DNA of 64,000 nucleotides. It comes from Mycolicibacterium canariasense (GTDB lineage Bacteria; Actinomycetota; Actinomycetes; Mycobacteriales; Mycobacteriaceae). The notes beneath the pieces are model-generated. The model had not been told where the DNA came from and ran no database searches. It saw nothing but the letters and a program-made list of their open reading frames with translations. This document shows, piece after piece, positions 35,007-42,935 of the stretch; the stretch's first letter is position 1, and each line of letters starts with the position of its first letter. The translations under genes and the position numbers were made by a program. Location of the stretch: contig NZ_LQOL01000056.1 in NCBI RefSeq assembly GCF_002101555.1, positions 1 to 64,000 of the forward strand. Direction: 5' to 3'.

Positions 35007-35303
35007 TCACCGTCCTTGCTTTTTGCGTTGCCAGATCAGAACGCCGACAACGGCGGCCGCTACCACCAGGGCAAGCGGGACCTTTCTGGCCGCGGCGGTG
35101 TCCTTCGTGTCGCGGGCCCGGTCGACGATGTGCTCCTTGGTCGCCAGCGCCGTGTCCTGGACGCGCCCCTTGACATCCAGCCGGTCCGACAGCGCGCCCA
35201 CGGTTTCGCCGAGTTCGCGGCGCGTGTGCTCGATATCCCGCTCGATGTCGTCGACGGTGGCGTCGGCGCGCAACTCCGTGCGCGGTTGCTCAGGTTCGGT
35301 CAT
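35007..35303 (-). CDS. DUF3618 protein
   Basis: A 98-residue protein: amphipathic helix (DDIERDIEHTRRELGETVGA, the DUF3618 signature), a central helical linker, and one C-terminal TM helix with a basic tail. It overlaps the holin-X stop by 14 bp and is coupled to DUF4235. Probably a membrane-associated stress protein. Confidence 0.88.
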   Translation of the reverse strand: MTEPEQPRTELRADATVDDIERDIEHTRRELGETVGALSDRLDVKGRVQDTALATKEHIVDRARDTKDTAAARKVPLALVVAAAVVGVLIWQRKKQGR

Positions 35304-35709
35304 GGCGCGCTCCCTTCACCTCGTCGATATCGGTCTTGACGCTGGTGACGACCTCGCGGGCCGCCGGGGCCAGCTGCTGTGCCTCCTTTTTTCCGACCAC
35401 GCCGGCAACCGCTGCGGCAATGAACAGCACCGCCGCGACGATCAAGCAGGATCCCCACACCGGTACGACCAGCGCCAGCGCGGCCACCGCGGCGGCGACC
35501 ACGGCGAGAAAGCCGGTGCCCGCCAGCAGTCCCGCCGTGCCGAACAATCCGGCGCCGACGCCGGCCCGCTGCACCGACGTCTGAAATTCCTTCTGCGCCA
35601 ACAACATCTCATCGCGCACCAACCGGGACGTCTGGGCGGACAGCTGGCTCATCAGTTCGGTGACCGATGCCTCGTCCGCCGGCCGGTGTGCAATGCTCGC
35701 CTCGGCCAT
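35290..35709 (-). CDS. Phage holin superfamily III-like protein (actinobacterial holin-X)
   Basis: A 139-residue protein with a cytoplasmic helix (ELMSQLSAQTSRLVRDEMLL) and two TM helices with an Ala/Val-rich hairpin, typical of PF07332. Despite the name these are chromosomal genes in actinobacteria, not phage lysis genes. First gene of the trio, behind a SigF-like promoter. Confidence 0.87.
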   Translation of the reverse strand: MAEASIAHRPADEASVTELMSQLSAQTSRLVRDEMLLAQKEFQTSVQRAGVGAGLFGTAGLLAGTGFLAVVAAAVAALALVVPVWGSCLIVAAVLFIAAAVAGVVGKKEAQQLAPAAREVVTSVKTDIDEVKGARHDRT

Positions 35710-35754
35710 CACACCATTCCCTTCGCTTCTCTTCGCTCACGATCTTCTCCGGCT

Positions 35755-35780
35755 GTGCCCGGGCGGAGGCGGCGTTAAAC
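35755..35780 (-). promoter_or_regulatory. SigF-like promoter of the holin-X operon
   Basis: On the minus strand GTTT (35780-35777), 16 bp, GGGCAC (35760-35755), located 46 bp upstream of the holin-X start. The -10 deviates at one position from GGGTA. Confidence 0.5.
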
Positions 35781-35921
35781 ATCGGGGCACGCCTGAATCA
35801 AGATCACCGTGAGTTATGACTTGGCCATGCCGACTGGGTATTGTCGGTTCTGTCACTGAAGCAGACGGTCAGCGCGACCAGGGTGACCTTCATACGTACT
35901 TTTTGAAGGACGTGATCATCC

Positions 35922-37157
35922 ATGCGCGCCCCCTTGGATCCACCGCCCATGACGGCACCGGTTGCCGTTCCCGCCGGGTTACCCGGTGCGCGGCTGTCGT
36001 TGTTGCTGGTCGAAGATGACCGCGCCGACGCCTTGCTGGTGGAGGAGCTGATCGCCGACACCGCCGCCAACATCGACTTCGTCTGGTCGCAGTCGATGGC
36101 CGATACCGAGAGCAAACTTGTGGCGGCCCGGCCGGACTGCGTGTTGCTGGATCTGAACCTGCCCGATGCCGACGGCATCGACGCGCTGCATCGGATGGGC
36201 AAACTCGATCCGACCATCCCGATCATCGTGCTCACCGGACTCAACGACGAGCACTTCGGTGTCTCCGCGGTCGCCTCGGGTGCGCAGGACTACCTGGTCA
36301 AAGGGCGGGTCGACCCGGATACGTTGCGCCGCGCGGTGCTCTACGCCATTGAGCGCAAGCGCGCCGAGCTCACGGCGGTGGACCTGCACGCCAGCCGGCT
36401 GCGTGCGGCCGAGAACGCGCGGCTGGAACGCGGATTGCTGCCGCTACCGCTGCTGCTGGACCAGCCGGGCGTCAACATCGTCACCCAATCCCTGCCGAGC
36501 CGGCGGGAGGCCCTGCTGGGCGGCGATTTCTTCGATGTGGTGCAGACCCAGGACCGCACGGTGCACGTCATGATCGGCGACGTGTCCGGACACGGCCCGG
36601 ATGAGGCCGCACTCGGCGTCGCGCTGCGTATCGGCTGGCGGGCACTGACCTTTGCCGGTCTGCGCGGAAACGACCGCATGCGGCAGCTGGACCGGATCCT
36701 GATGACCGAACGCCCAGGCCGCGGTACGTTCGCCACGCTGCTCAGCGTCGCGCTGGACCCGGACACCGGAGCCTTCGATGTGGTGCGTGCCGGACATCCC
36801 GGCATGCTGTTGCACGGGGCGGGCACCGTGGACTGGCTCGAACCGCCGGCCGGACCGGCGCTGGGGCTGGGCGCCACCGACTGGCCGGTCAACCGCCTGG
36901 AACTGCCGAAGGATCACGGTTTGCTGCTGCTCACCGACGGATTGTTCGAAGGCCATTCGGGGCGCGGGGAGGAACGCCTCGGGGAAGAGGGGTTGCTGGC
37001 GCTGGCCCGCTCGGCGGCCGAACTGCCGGGCCCGGACTTCGTGCACGCCCTGATCAGTCAGGCCGATGCGCGGGCCCGACCGCACGGCGGTCTCACCGAC
37101 GACATCGCGGTGATCCGAGTCGAGCGCGATGGCCGCGAGCCTGGGCCGACTCGATGA
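35922..37157 (+). CDS. Response regulator with PP2C/SpoIIE phosphatase (RsbU/RsbP-like)
   Basis: A 411-residue protein. A receiver domain (LLLVEDDRADALLVEEL; phospho-acceptor Asp77 in CVLLDLNLPD) is joined by a helix to a SpoIIE-type Ser/Thr phosphatase (LLGGDFFDVV, VMIGDVSGHGPDEAA, VRAGHPGMLL, LLLTDGLFEG, GGLTDDIAVIRV carry the metal-binding aspartates). It should dephosphorylate STAS anti-anti-sigma proteins and so free a sigma factor. ATGA overlap (37154-37157) couples it to a histidine kinase that probably phosphorylates its receiver. Confidence 0.93.
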   Translation: MRAPLDPPPMTAPVAVPAGLPGARLSLLLVEDDRADALLVEELIADTAANIDFVWSQSMADTESKLVAARPDCVLLDLNLPDADGIDALHRMGKLDPTIPIIVLTGLNDEHFGVSAVASGAQDYLVKGRVDPDTLRRAVLYAIERKRAELTAVDLHASRLRAAENARLERGLLPLPLLLDQPGVNIVTQSLPSRREALLGGDFFDVVQTQDRTVHVMIGDVSGHGPDEAALGVALRIGWRALTFAGLRGNDRMRQLDRILMTERPGRGTFATLLSVALDPDTGAFDVVRAGHPGMLLHGAGTVDWLEPPAGPALGLGATDWPVNRLELPKDHGLLLLTDGLFEGHSGRGEERLGEEGLLALARSAAELPGPDFVHALISQADARARPHGGLTDDIAVIRVERDGREPGPTR

Positions 37158-38731
37158 AACTGACCGTACAAGGCTGGCAGAACCTGGTGCTGTCGGTGGT
37201 GGGGTTGGTGGTGCTGTCCGGTGCGGTAGGCGGTGCGGTGCTGATGAGCCGGACCGACCAGGTCGCCGCCGAGCTGATCGACCACATCCAGCCCGCGCGG
37301 GTCGCCGCCTACGAACTGCAGGCCGCCCTGCGGGATCAGGAAACCGCGGTGCGTGGATATGCCATCGCTGCCGACCCACAGTTCCTGACTCCCTACCAAG
37401 GCGGGCAACGCACCGAAGCCGCCGCGGCGCAGGACATCCGGGACTACCTGGCCGGCCGCCCCGACCTCATCGGCGATCTCGACGCGATAGAGCACGCGGC
37501 GAACGACTGGCGTATCGGTTATGCCGAACCCCTGATCGCCCGTGTCACCCCGGGGCGCCCCGCCGTGCTCGACAGCGGTACCGCCGAGCGCGGGAAGAGC
37601 GAATTCGACGCACTCCGTGAGCTTTTCGATGTCCAGAACGGGCATCTGGGGCAGGCGCGCAGCGCGGCGATCGACGAGCTGAACTGGGTCCGTAGTTGGC
37701 GCGACGGTGTGCTGGTGGCGATGGTGGTGGCGTTCGTCCTGATGGGGGTGCTGCTGGCGGTGATGGTGCGCAACGCCGTCACCAGGCCGCTGGACCTGCT
37801 TGCGGCGTCGTGCCGGCGCATCACCGAGGGCAATTTCGGCGAACGCATCGTGGCACGGGGACCCAGGGACATCAGGGCCATCGCGGCTGACGTCGAGGAT
37901 ATGCGCCAGCGGATCGTCGACGAGCTGGCGTCCTCCCAATCGGACCGGGCCGCCCTCGACGAACAGGCCGAAGAGCTGCGGCGGTCCAACGCCGAGCTGG
38001 AACAGTTCGCCTATGTCGCGTCCCATGATCTGCAGGAGCCGTTGCGCAAGGTCGCCTCGTTCTGCCAACTGCTGGAAAAGCGCTACGGGGACAAGCTCGA
38101 CGAGCGTGGCGTGGAGTACATCAACTTCGCCGTCGACGGTGCCAAGCGCATGCAGGTGCTCATCAACGACCTGCTCACGTTCTCCCGCGTCGGACGGCTC
38201 AACGCCACGCACACCGAGGTCGACCTGGGTGCCACCCTGGATGCGGCGTTGAAGAATCTGTCGGTGGCCGTCGCCGAATCGGGAGCGGAGCTGATCCGCC
38301 CGCCCGCCTCGCTGCCGTCGGTCGACGGTGATCCGACACTGCTAATCATGTTGTGGCAGAATCTGATCGGCAATGCCGTGAAGTTCCACCGCGAGGGCGT
38401 GGCACCCCGGATCGTGATCGATTGCCGGGAGGGCAGCGGCCCCCACGCAGACTACTGGGTGTTCACGGTGTCGGACAACGGCATCGGGATCGGCGAAGAA
38501 TTCGTGGACAAGGTGTTCGTCATCTTCCAGCGGCTGCACGGCCGGGATGCCTACAGCGGCACCGGTATCGGATTGGCCCTGTGCAAGAAGATCGTCGAAC
38601 ACCACGGCGGGGCCATCTGGATCGACACGTCCTACACGGACGGCACCCGCTTCGTCTTCACGCTGCCCACCACCCCCACCACAGAACCGAACGTCATCCC
38701 AGAGGCCGTCTTGGAAGGAAGCCGCGAATGA
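37154..38731 (+). CDS. CHASE3-HAMP sensor histidine kinase
   Basis: A 525-residue kinase. TM1 (about 9-30), a periplasmic CHASE3-like four-helix domain (AALRDQETAVRGYAIAADPQ is typical), TM2 (about 182-203), HAMP, a short coiled coil, HisKA (FAYVASHDLQEPLRKVASFC) and HATPase (NLIGNAVKFH, SDNGIGIGEEF, GTGIGLALCKKIVEHHGG). The HisKA sequence is of the phytochrome-like type often paired with Rcp1-like single-domain regulators, as here. Likely the input to the phosphatase and sigma-factor switch. Confidence 0.93.
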   Translation: MKLTVQGWQNLVLSVVGLVVLSGAVGGAVLMSRTDQVAAELIDHIQPARVAAYELQAALRDQETAVRGYAIAADPQFLTPYQGGQRTEAAAAQDIRDYLAGRPDLIGDLDAIEHAANDWRIGYAEPLIARVTPGRPAVLDSGTAERGKSEFDALRELFDVQNGHLGQARSAAIDELNWVRSWRDGVLVAMVVAFVLMGVLLAVMVRNAVTRPLDLLAASCRRITEGNFGERIVARGPRDIRAIAADVEDMRQRIVDELASSQSDRAALDEQAEELRRSNAELEQFAYVASHDLQEPLRKVASFCQLLEKRYGDKLDERGVEYINFAVDGAKRMQVLINDLLTFSRVGRLNATHTEVDLGATLDAALKNLSVAVAESGAELIRPPASLPSVDGDPTLLIMLWQNLIGNAVKFHREGVAPRIVIDCREGSGPHADYWVFTVSDNGIGIGEEFVDKVFVIFQRLHGRDAYSGTGIGLALCKKIVEHHGGAIWIDTSYTDGTRFVFTLPTTPTTEPNVIPEAVLEGSRE

Positions 38732-39171
38732 CCCTGCCCGAAGGTAGAGCAATCGACATCCTGCTGGTCGAGGACGACCCGGGTGATGAGCTGATCACAC
38801 GGGAAGCCTTCGAACACAACAAGATCAAGAACACGTTGCATGTGGCGCACGACGGCGAGGAAGGGCTGGACTTTCTGTATCGACGTGGCCCGTATGCCGA
38901 CGCCCCGAGGCCCGACCTGATCCTGCTGGACCTGAATCTGCCCAAGTACGACGGACGGCAGCTCCTGGAGACGATCAAGTCGGATGCCGAGCTGTGCCAC
39001 ATTCCGGTCGTGGTGCTGACCACGTCGTCGGCGGAGGAGGACATTCTGCGCAGCTACAAGCTGCACGCCAACGCCTATGTCACCAAGCCCGTCGACCTCG
39101 ATCAGTTCATGAACGCGGTCCGGCAGATCGACGAGTTCTTCGTTCAGGTGGTCCGGCTACCGCAGTTCTGA
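38728..39171 (+). CDS. Single-domain response regulator (Rcp1-like)
   Basis: A 147-residue receiver with no output domain. LLVEDDPGDELI has the acidic pocket, Asp68 in ILLDLNLPKYDG is the acceptor, and VTKPVDLDQF holds the conserved Lys. ATG 38728 overlaps the kinase stop; the frame is open much further upstream inside the kinase gene, without meaning. Probably passes phosphate or competes with the receiver-phosphatase. Its end overlaps the convergent anti-sigma gene by 28 bp. Confidence 0.92.
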   Translation: MTLPEGRAIDILLVEDDPGDELITREAFEHNKIKNTLHVAHDGEEGLDFLYRRGPYADAPRPDLILLDLNLPKYDGRQLLETIKSDAELCHIPVVVLTTSSAEEDILRSYKLHANAYVTKPVDLDQFMNAVRQIDEFFVQVVRLPQF

Positions 39172-39620
39172 ACCTCCGGTGGGCCGCCGGGAACCGCACC
39201 GATGTGGTCCCACTGCATCCGCACCTGGGTGCCGGTCGGCGTGGTGTCGATGGCCGCCCGGTCGGACAGGGCGTGCATCAACGGAATGCCGCGCCCCCGA
39301 GCCGGATCGGTGATCGTGGGGTCCTTGGGTCGCCAGGTTCCCTCGTCGGCGACCGTCACGGTCAGTGTGCCCAGCTGCTGGTCGTGATCCGCGTTGAGGT
39401 GCATCAGACCGGGCTGCTCGATGTCGACGTAGGCGAATTCCGCGGCGTTGGCCAACGCCTCGTTGACGGCCAGCACGATATCGCTGGCCTTGGTCGAGTC
39501 GAGCGTGAAATTGCCGCGCAGCCACTCCGAAAACTCGTGGCGGACAACGGCTGCGCGCTCGGGCGCCGCTGTTACGCCGATCCGCGTAAAGCGTGCACCT
39601 GACTGCGCTGCGTCTACCAT
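39144..39620 (-). CDS. RsbW-like anti-sigma factor / serine kinase (HATPase_c_2)
   Basis: A 158-residue ATP-binding protein of the anti-sigma type. DIVLAVNEALANAAEFAY is the N-box, VADEGTWRPKDP the G1 region, and GRGIPLMHALSDRAAI the G2 region. Such kinases bind a SigF/SigB-type sigma factor and phosphorylate STAS partners. It faces the STAS gene at 39653 and the phosphatase/kinase operon, making the core of a partner-switch module. The sigma gene itself is not in the window. Confidence 0.88.
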   Translation of the reverse strand: MVDAAQSGARFTRIGVTAAPERAAVVRHEFSEWLRGNFTLDSTKASDIVLAVNEALANAAEFAYVDIEQPGLMHLNADHDQQLGTLTVTVADEGTWRPKDPTITDPARGRGIPLMHALSDRAAIDTTPTGTQVRMQWDHIGAVPGGPPEVQNCGSRTT

Positions 39621-39652
39621 GTCGACTGCGGATTACCCGATCGTCGTCCGTT

Positions 39653-40030
39653 TTATGTCGTGACCGCGCTGAGGGCTTCGTCGAGCGTGGGAAACACGTC
39701 GACGACGTCGGCAATCCCGACGAGCTTGAGCGGCCTGCTGGTCGCCGGCCCGTCCGCCACCACGGCGAAGCGCACGGCCGGTGTCAGGTCGCCGTGGGCG
39801 GCCACCAGCAGACCCATCCCGGCAGAAGCCAGGAAATCAACCGCCGCCAGGTCCACCACCACGGCCTGTGGCGACGTGGCCGACGCCGCCGAGAGCGCGG
39901 CTTCCAGTCGTGGCGCAGTGAGCATGTCGAGCGTTCCGGTCACCGAGATCACGCTGACCTCACCGATCCGCTTTTCTTCGACCGTGCAGCTGGGTGCGCC
40001 AGCGGCGCCCGGCTCCGGCTGGTCAGTCAT
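39653..40030 (-). CDS. STAS-domain anti-anti-sigma factor
   Basis: A 125-residue STAS protein. VEEKRIGEVSVISVTGTLD opens the fold and VVDLAAVDFLASAGMGLLVA contains the conserved Ser that is phosphorylated in SpoIIAA/RsbV proteins (D-F-L-A-S-A-G). ATG 40030 follows GGAGG. Same direction as the anti-sigma gene 32 bp downstream, so probably one operon. Confidence 0.9.
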   Translation of the reverse strand: MTDQPEPGAAGAPSCTVEEKRIGEVSVISVTGTLDMLTAPRLEAALSAASATSPQAVVVDLAAVDFLASAGMGLLVAAHGDLTPAVRFAVVADGPATSRPLKLVGIADVVDVFPTLDEALSAVTT

Positions 40031-40138
40031 CGCCACCTCCGAGGTGTTCTTCGCTACTCCGGTAGTTGACAAAGTCTAACGACGGGCACGGCAGGACCCG
40101 GCGGAGCCTCGGTGGGCGGTCGATCACGGTCTGGTCGA

Positions 40139-40843
40139 TCACGGTTTGACCGCGGCTATGACGGCCAAGGTCTCGATGCGCTTGCCGACCGGCAGCAGGC
40201 CGGTCTCTTCCAGCCACCGGGCGCGGCTGTGCAGCACCGGCCCGAACGGAATGCGCCTCTGGGCCACCACCGAACTGCGCAGGCCGTTGGCCGCCAGGGT
40301 GTTGACCGTCCGAGGGATGTCGGCCAGTTCCGATTGCACGACGAGCAGGGTGCCGTGCCGCCGCAGCAGCGCCGGCGCGGCCGCGCACAGCGGGTCGAGC
40401 ACCTGCCGGCCGTCCCGGCCGCCGTTGACTGCCAAAGCGGGGCCGGGCACCTGCGCGTGGTGCTGGTCCGGTGGCTCGGGGACATAGGGCGGATTGCACA
40501 GCACCAGGTCGTACGGTCCGGCCGCAACGGCACGGGTCCAGGCGCCCTCGAGCACCTCGATGTCGGCATCCGCGGCCAGCGCCTGCGTGCGGGCGCACTC
40601 CACTGCCGCCGGGGACCGGTCGAAGGCACTGACCGAGCACGCGCCGGCGGCCGCCGCCGCCAGCGCCACCACACCGGACCCCGTGCACAGGTCGGCCACC
40701 GACAACCCTTCCGGGGGCGCGACGGCCATCATGGCCTCGATCAGGAGATGCGAATCATGTTGCGGTTGGTAGACGTCGGGGCCGACATCGATCAATGGCC
40801 TGGCAGAGACAGGCTGGGCGAGGCCATCGGCGGTGACGGTCAT
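40139..40843 (-). CDS. HemK-like methyltransferase with NPPY motif
   Basis: A 234-residue N-methyltransferase. SVADLCTGSGVVALAAAAAG is the SAM motif and LVLCNPPYVPEP the catalytic NPPY loop, found in enzymes that methylate Gln, Asn or adenine amides (PrmC/HemK and relatives). The true target is not evident. ATG 40843 follows AGGAAGGA; another ATG at 40864 is possible. Confidence 0.83.
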   Translation of the reverse strand: MTVTADGLAQPVSARPLIDVGPDVYQPQHDSHLLIEAMMAVAPPEGLSVADLCTGSGVVALAAAAAGACSVSAFDRSPAAVECARTQALAADADIEVLEGAWTRAVAAGPYDLVLCNPPYVPEPPDQHHAQVPGPALAVNGGRDGRQVLDPLCAAAPALLRRHGTLLVVQSELADIPRTVNTLAANGLRSSVVAQRRIPFGPVLHSRARWLEETGLLPVGKRIETLAVIAAVKP

Positions 40844-40924
40844 GGCATCCTTCCTGGCGGGCAATGCCGGCCAGGAATTGGCCGGTCGTTGCGGACGGCT
40901 GATGATTCCCAGTTCCGGGGGCCG

Positions 40925-41062
40925 TTAAACGCTGCCGTGCAGCACCGCCGGCCGATGTTCGCGCACCGCGAACTCCACATCGAACCTGTCCCAGCCGACA
41001 GACAGCGCCCCGTCGCCGCGGACGTGGCGCTCATCTCTGCTGGTTACCCCTGGTCGGGGCAA
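40925..41062 (-). CDS. Possible 45-codon ORF, weakly supported
   Basis: From TTG 41062 to TAA 40925 the frame has strongly GC-ending codons and encodes a mixed, soluble-looking peptide (segment GDGALSVGWDRFDVEFAVRE). It overlaps the last codons of the zinc-ribbon gene in another frame. No ribosome-binding site is seen. It could be a real small protein, or the tail of a gene whose start has been lost. Confidence 0.3.
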   Translation of the reverse strand: MPRPGVTSRDERHVRGDGALSVGWDRFDVEFAVREHRPAVLHGSV

Positions 41063-41124
41063 GAGACACAGTCCGCGGCATCGATATCGACGTGGCCACA
41101 GGTGGGGCAGATGAACGGGATCAC
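41044..41124 (-). CDS. 26-residue zinc-ribbon microprotein
   Basis: GTG 41124, with GGAGG 5 nt upstream, to TAA 41044. The peptide has ICPTCGH and CVSC, two Cys-x2-Cys knuckles with acidic residues between, enough for one zinc ion. A SigF-like promoter lies 50 bp upstream on the same strand (41174-41200). Too short for usual gene calling; supported by the ribosome-binding site, promoter and paired cysteines. Function unknown. Confidence 0.55.
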   Translation of the reverse strand: MIPFICPTCGHVDIDAADCVSCPDQG

Positions 41125-41173
41125 GGTCACCTCCAATTGACGGTCCGGCACCGACGGCGCGGATGCCGCTCCT

Positions 41174-41200
41174 GTACCCATCGAGGGGCCGGCCCGAAAC
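41174..41200 (-). promoter_or_regulatory. SigF-like promoter, leftward
   Basis: Minus strand: GTTT (41200-41197), 17 bp, GGGTAC (41179-41174). It reads toward the zinc-ribbon microprotein gene and lies back-to-back with the rightward promoter at 41202-41228. Confidence 0.6.
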
Positions 41201-41201
41201 G

Positions 41202-41228
41202 GGTTAGATCCCGGCGCCGAGCGGGTAC
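41202..41228 (+). promoter_or_regulatory. SigF-like promoter, rightward
   Basis: GGTTA (41202-41206), 16 bp, GGGTAC (41223-41228). Predicted start point about 41235, only a few bases before ATG 41239 of the truncated DUF3349 gene. Confidence 0.55.
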
Positions 41229-41238
41229 CCGCCCCGCT

Positions 41239-41379
41239 ATGGCGTTTCGGGATGTCGTGAACTCGGCCCTGGCCTTCCTGCGTCCGGGCCACGCCGGGCA
41301 GCCGGTACCGGGCGCCTACATTCCGCTGCTGGCCCTGCAGCCGCGTAGTTCCGGGTCGGGGCCGCGTGGCAGACGCTGA
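41239..41379 (+). CDS. Truncated DUF3349-like protein
   Basis: A 46-codon ORF. Residues 11-34 (ALAFLRPGHAGQPVPGAY, then IPLLALQPR) match the first half of mycobacterial DUF3349 proteins, where a Phe-Leu-Arg-x-Gly-Tyr/His start and a Pro-Leu-Leu-Ala-Leu segment are usual. Full members have about 100 residues; this one stops after a Ser/Gly/Arg tail. Either a reduced active form or a gene remnant. A SigF-like promoter stands directly upstream. Confidence 0.5.
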   Translation: MAFRDVVNSALAFLRPGHAGQPVPGAYIPLLALQPRSSGSGPRGRR

Positions 41380-41431
41380 CTTCCCGGCTCGGCGATCGGT
41401 CCCAACTGGGCCGATCGGTTAAATTTCATGG

Positions 41432-42172
41432 GTGGAGGGACACGAGGGTCGGCCGGTCGGCGGATCTGATGTCTCGTCGGTGGAGCAGGCGCTGGCGGGT
41501 GGCATCCCGCAGCGTGCGGGCTGGTACCGGTTCTTCTTCGCCGACGAGCGCTGGGAATGGTCACCGGAGGTCGAGAGCATCCACGGGTACCAACCGGGAA
41601 CGGCCACGCCGACCACCGAGCTGGTGCTCCGGCACAAGCACCCCGACGACCAAGAGGCGATGGCGGCGACGCTGCACGACATCAGGCGTAGCCGCAAGCC
41701 GTTCAGCACTCGGCACCGGATCATCACCGTCCAGGGCACCATCCGCGAGGTCGTGGTAATCGGTGAACTGCTGCGCGACGACTCCGGTGGTGTGGTCGGC
41801 ACACAGGGCTACTACATCGACGTGACGCCCGCACGGGACGCTCTGATCAGCGATGCGGTGGCCGAGATCGCGGATAATCGCGCGGTCATCGAGCAGGTGA
41901 AGGGTGCGCTGAGCCTGGTGTACCGGATCGAGCCAGAGGTCGCGTTCGACGTGCTCAAGTGGCGCTCGCAAGAGACGAACGTGAAGCTGCGGGCGCTCGC
42001 CGAGCAGCTGATGGCGGACTTCGCCGTCGTCGGGGGTGGTGAGCGGTTACCGCCGCGGGAGGTATTCGACCGGCTTCTGGTCACGGCGCATCAACGGGTC
42101 CGGGCACGCAGTGCCCGGGGCGACGCGAGCCGGCCGTCAGCTGCGATCGCTGACCAGGCGCGGAAAGCGTGA
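41432..42172 (+). CDS. PAS-ANTAR RNA-binding regulator
   Basis: A 246-residue protein. The N-terminal two-thirds is a PAS domain (WYRFFFADERWEWSPEVESI, HKHPDDQEAM, RIITVQGTIREVVVIGELL). The C-terminal part is an ANTAR domain (NRAVIEQVKGALSLVYRIEP) that binds two-hexaloop RNA antiterminators. Mycobacterial PAS-ANTAR proteins respond to stress and act on transcripts after initiation. The GTG start lies at 41432. The end overlaps the convergent STAS gene by 36 bp. Confidence 0.88.
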   Translation: MEGHEGRPVGGSDVSSVEQALAGGIPQRAGWYRFFFADERWEWSPEVESIHGYQPGTATPTTELVLRHKHPDDQEAMAATLHDIRRSRKPFSTRHRIITVQGTIREVVVIGELLRDDSGGVVGTQGYYIDVTPARDALISDAVAEIADNRAVIEQVKGALSLVYRIEPEVAFDVLKWRSQETNVKLRALAEQLMADFAVVGGGERLPPREVFDRLLVTAHQRVRARSARGDASRPSAAIADQARKA

Positions 42173-42562
42173 TGCGCCGCGGCGAACGCCGGTCAGCGCG
42201 CCTGGCAGCGTGTCGTGGGTGGGCAACGCCGAGTCGGGGTCACAGATTCGCAGCAGCCGGGTGACCTCGCGGCTGGGGATCAATGCCCAGTTCACCCCAT
42301 GGCCGGCGGCCCGCACACCGAGGGTATGCAGCGCCGAGAAGGCAGCGGTGCCGAAGAACCGGACGGCACTCAGATCGAGTATCAGGCGTTCGGTCGACGG
42401 CAGCAGCGCCGAGACGCAGCGGATGAACTCGCCGGCGTTGGCGGCGTCGAGCTCACCGTGCACGCTGACGGCCGCGGTCGACGTCTCCAGCCAGGTGGTC
42501 GAGAAGGCGGCCAGCGCGCTCTGGTGGACGGGGAGCGGTCGAGCGGTGGATGCGGATCCCAT
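42137..42562 (-). CDS. STAS-domain protein (second anti-anti-sigma-like factor)
   Basis: A 141-residue STAS protein. TAAVSVHGELDAANAGEFI and LILDLSAVRFFGTAAFSAL are the STAS core; the usual phospho-Ser position (D-x-S-G) reads F-F-G-T-A, so Thr replaces Ser and the order is changed. It may not be phosphorylated in the normal way. Convergent with the PAS-ANTAR gene. Confidence 0.82.
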   Translation of the reverse strand: MGSASTARPLPVHQSALAAFSTTWLETSTAAVSVHGELDAANAGEFIRCVSALLPSTERLILDLSAVRFFGTAAFSALHTLGVRAAGHGVNWALIPSREVTRLLRICDPDSALPTHDTLPGALTGVRRGASRFPRLVSDRS

Positions 42563-42900
42563 GGTGACTCCATCAGTCGGAATAACGTGTATTCGACCTG
42601 CGTGGACGGCTCAGATGACGCAACTGGCGGCAACGCCAGGAAAACCTCTGACACGAAGTGGCGGCAGCCTCCGCGTCATCGTCAGACGTCCCGCAGCTGG
42701 CTGTGAACTCAACCTGTATTGACCCTACGTCAGGAGTCCGGCGCGGGCAATCGTTGCCACTGGATTCTCATAAAGCGTCGACATACGGAAATGTCAATGG
42801 TGGCAACTCTACCGCGAATCGTGTCGATCACGTTGTCGGACAGCTTAATTGGATGCTGCATCGGTCGTTCGTTTCGGCGCTGTTACGTGTTGCGTGGCAC
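42563..42900. other. Intergenic stretch before glgX
   Basis: About 340 bp between STAS and glgX. Short frames here show no family resemblance or ribosome-binding site. The sequence is less GC-rich than its surroundings, as expected for regulatory DNA. Apart from the SigF-like promoter at its right end I see no supported feature. Confidence 0.4.
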
Positions 42901-42926
42901 GTTTCCGGCGTACCTGCCCGGGGTAT
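42901..42926 (+). promoter_or_regulatory. SigF-like promoter of glgX
   Basis: GTTT (42901-42904), 16 bp, GGGTAT (42921-42926). The start point would be about 42933, nearly at ATG 42936, so the mRNA would be almost leaderless although AGGAG lies at 42929-42933. Confidence 0.65.
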
Positions 42927-42935
42927 ACAGGAGTA

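Noticed and set aside
35290..35709. Prophage remnant suggested by the holin-like gene
   Set aside because: The gene belongs to the actinobacterial holin-X/DUF3618/DUF4235 trio; no phage structural, integrase or attachment sequences are near.
35811..35841. SigF-like promoter before the receiver-phosphatase gene (GTTA ... GGGTAT)
   Set aside because: The spacer is 19 bp, too long for the pattern, and the -35 is poor.
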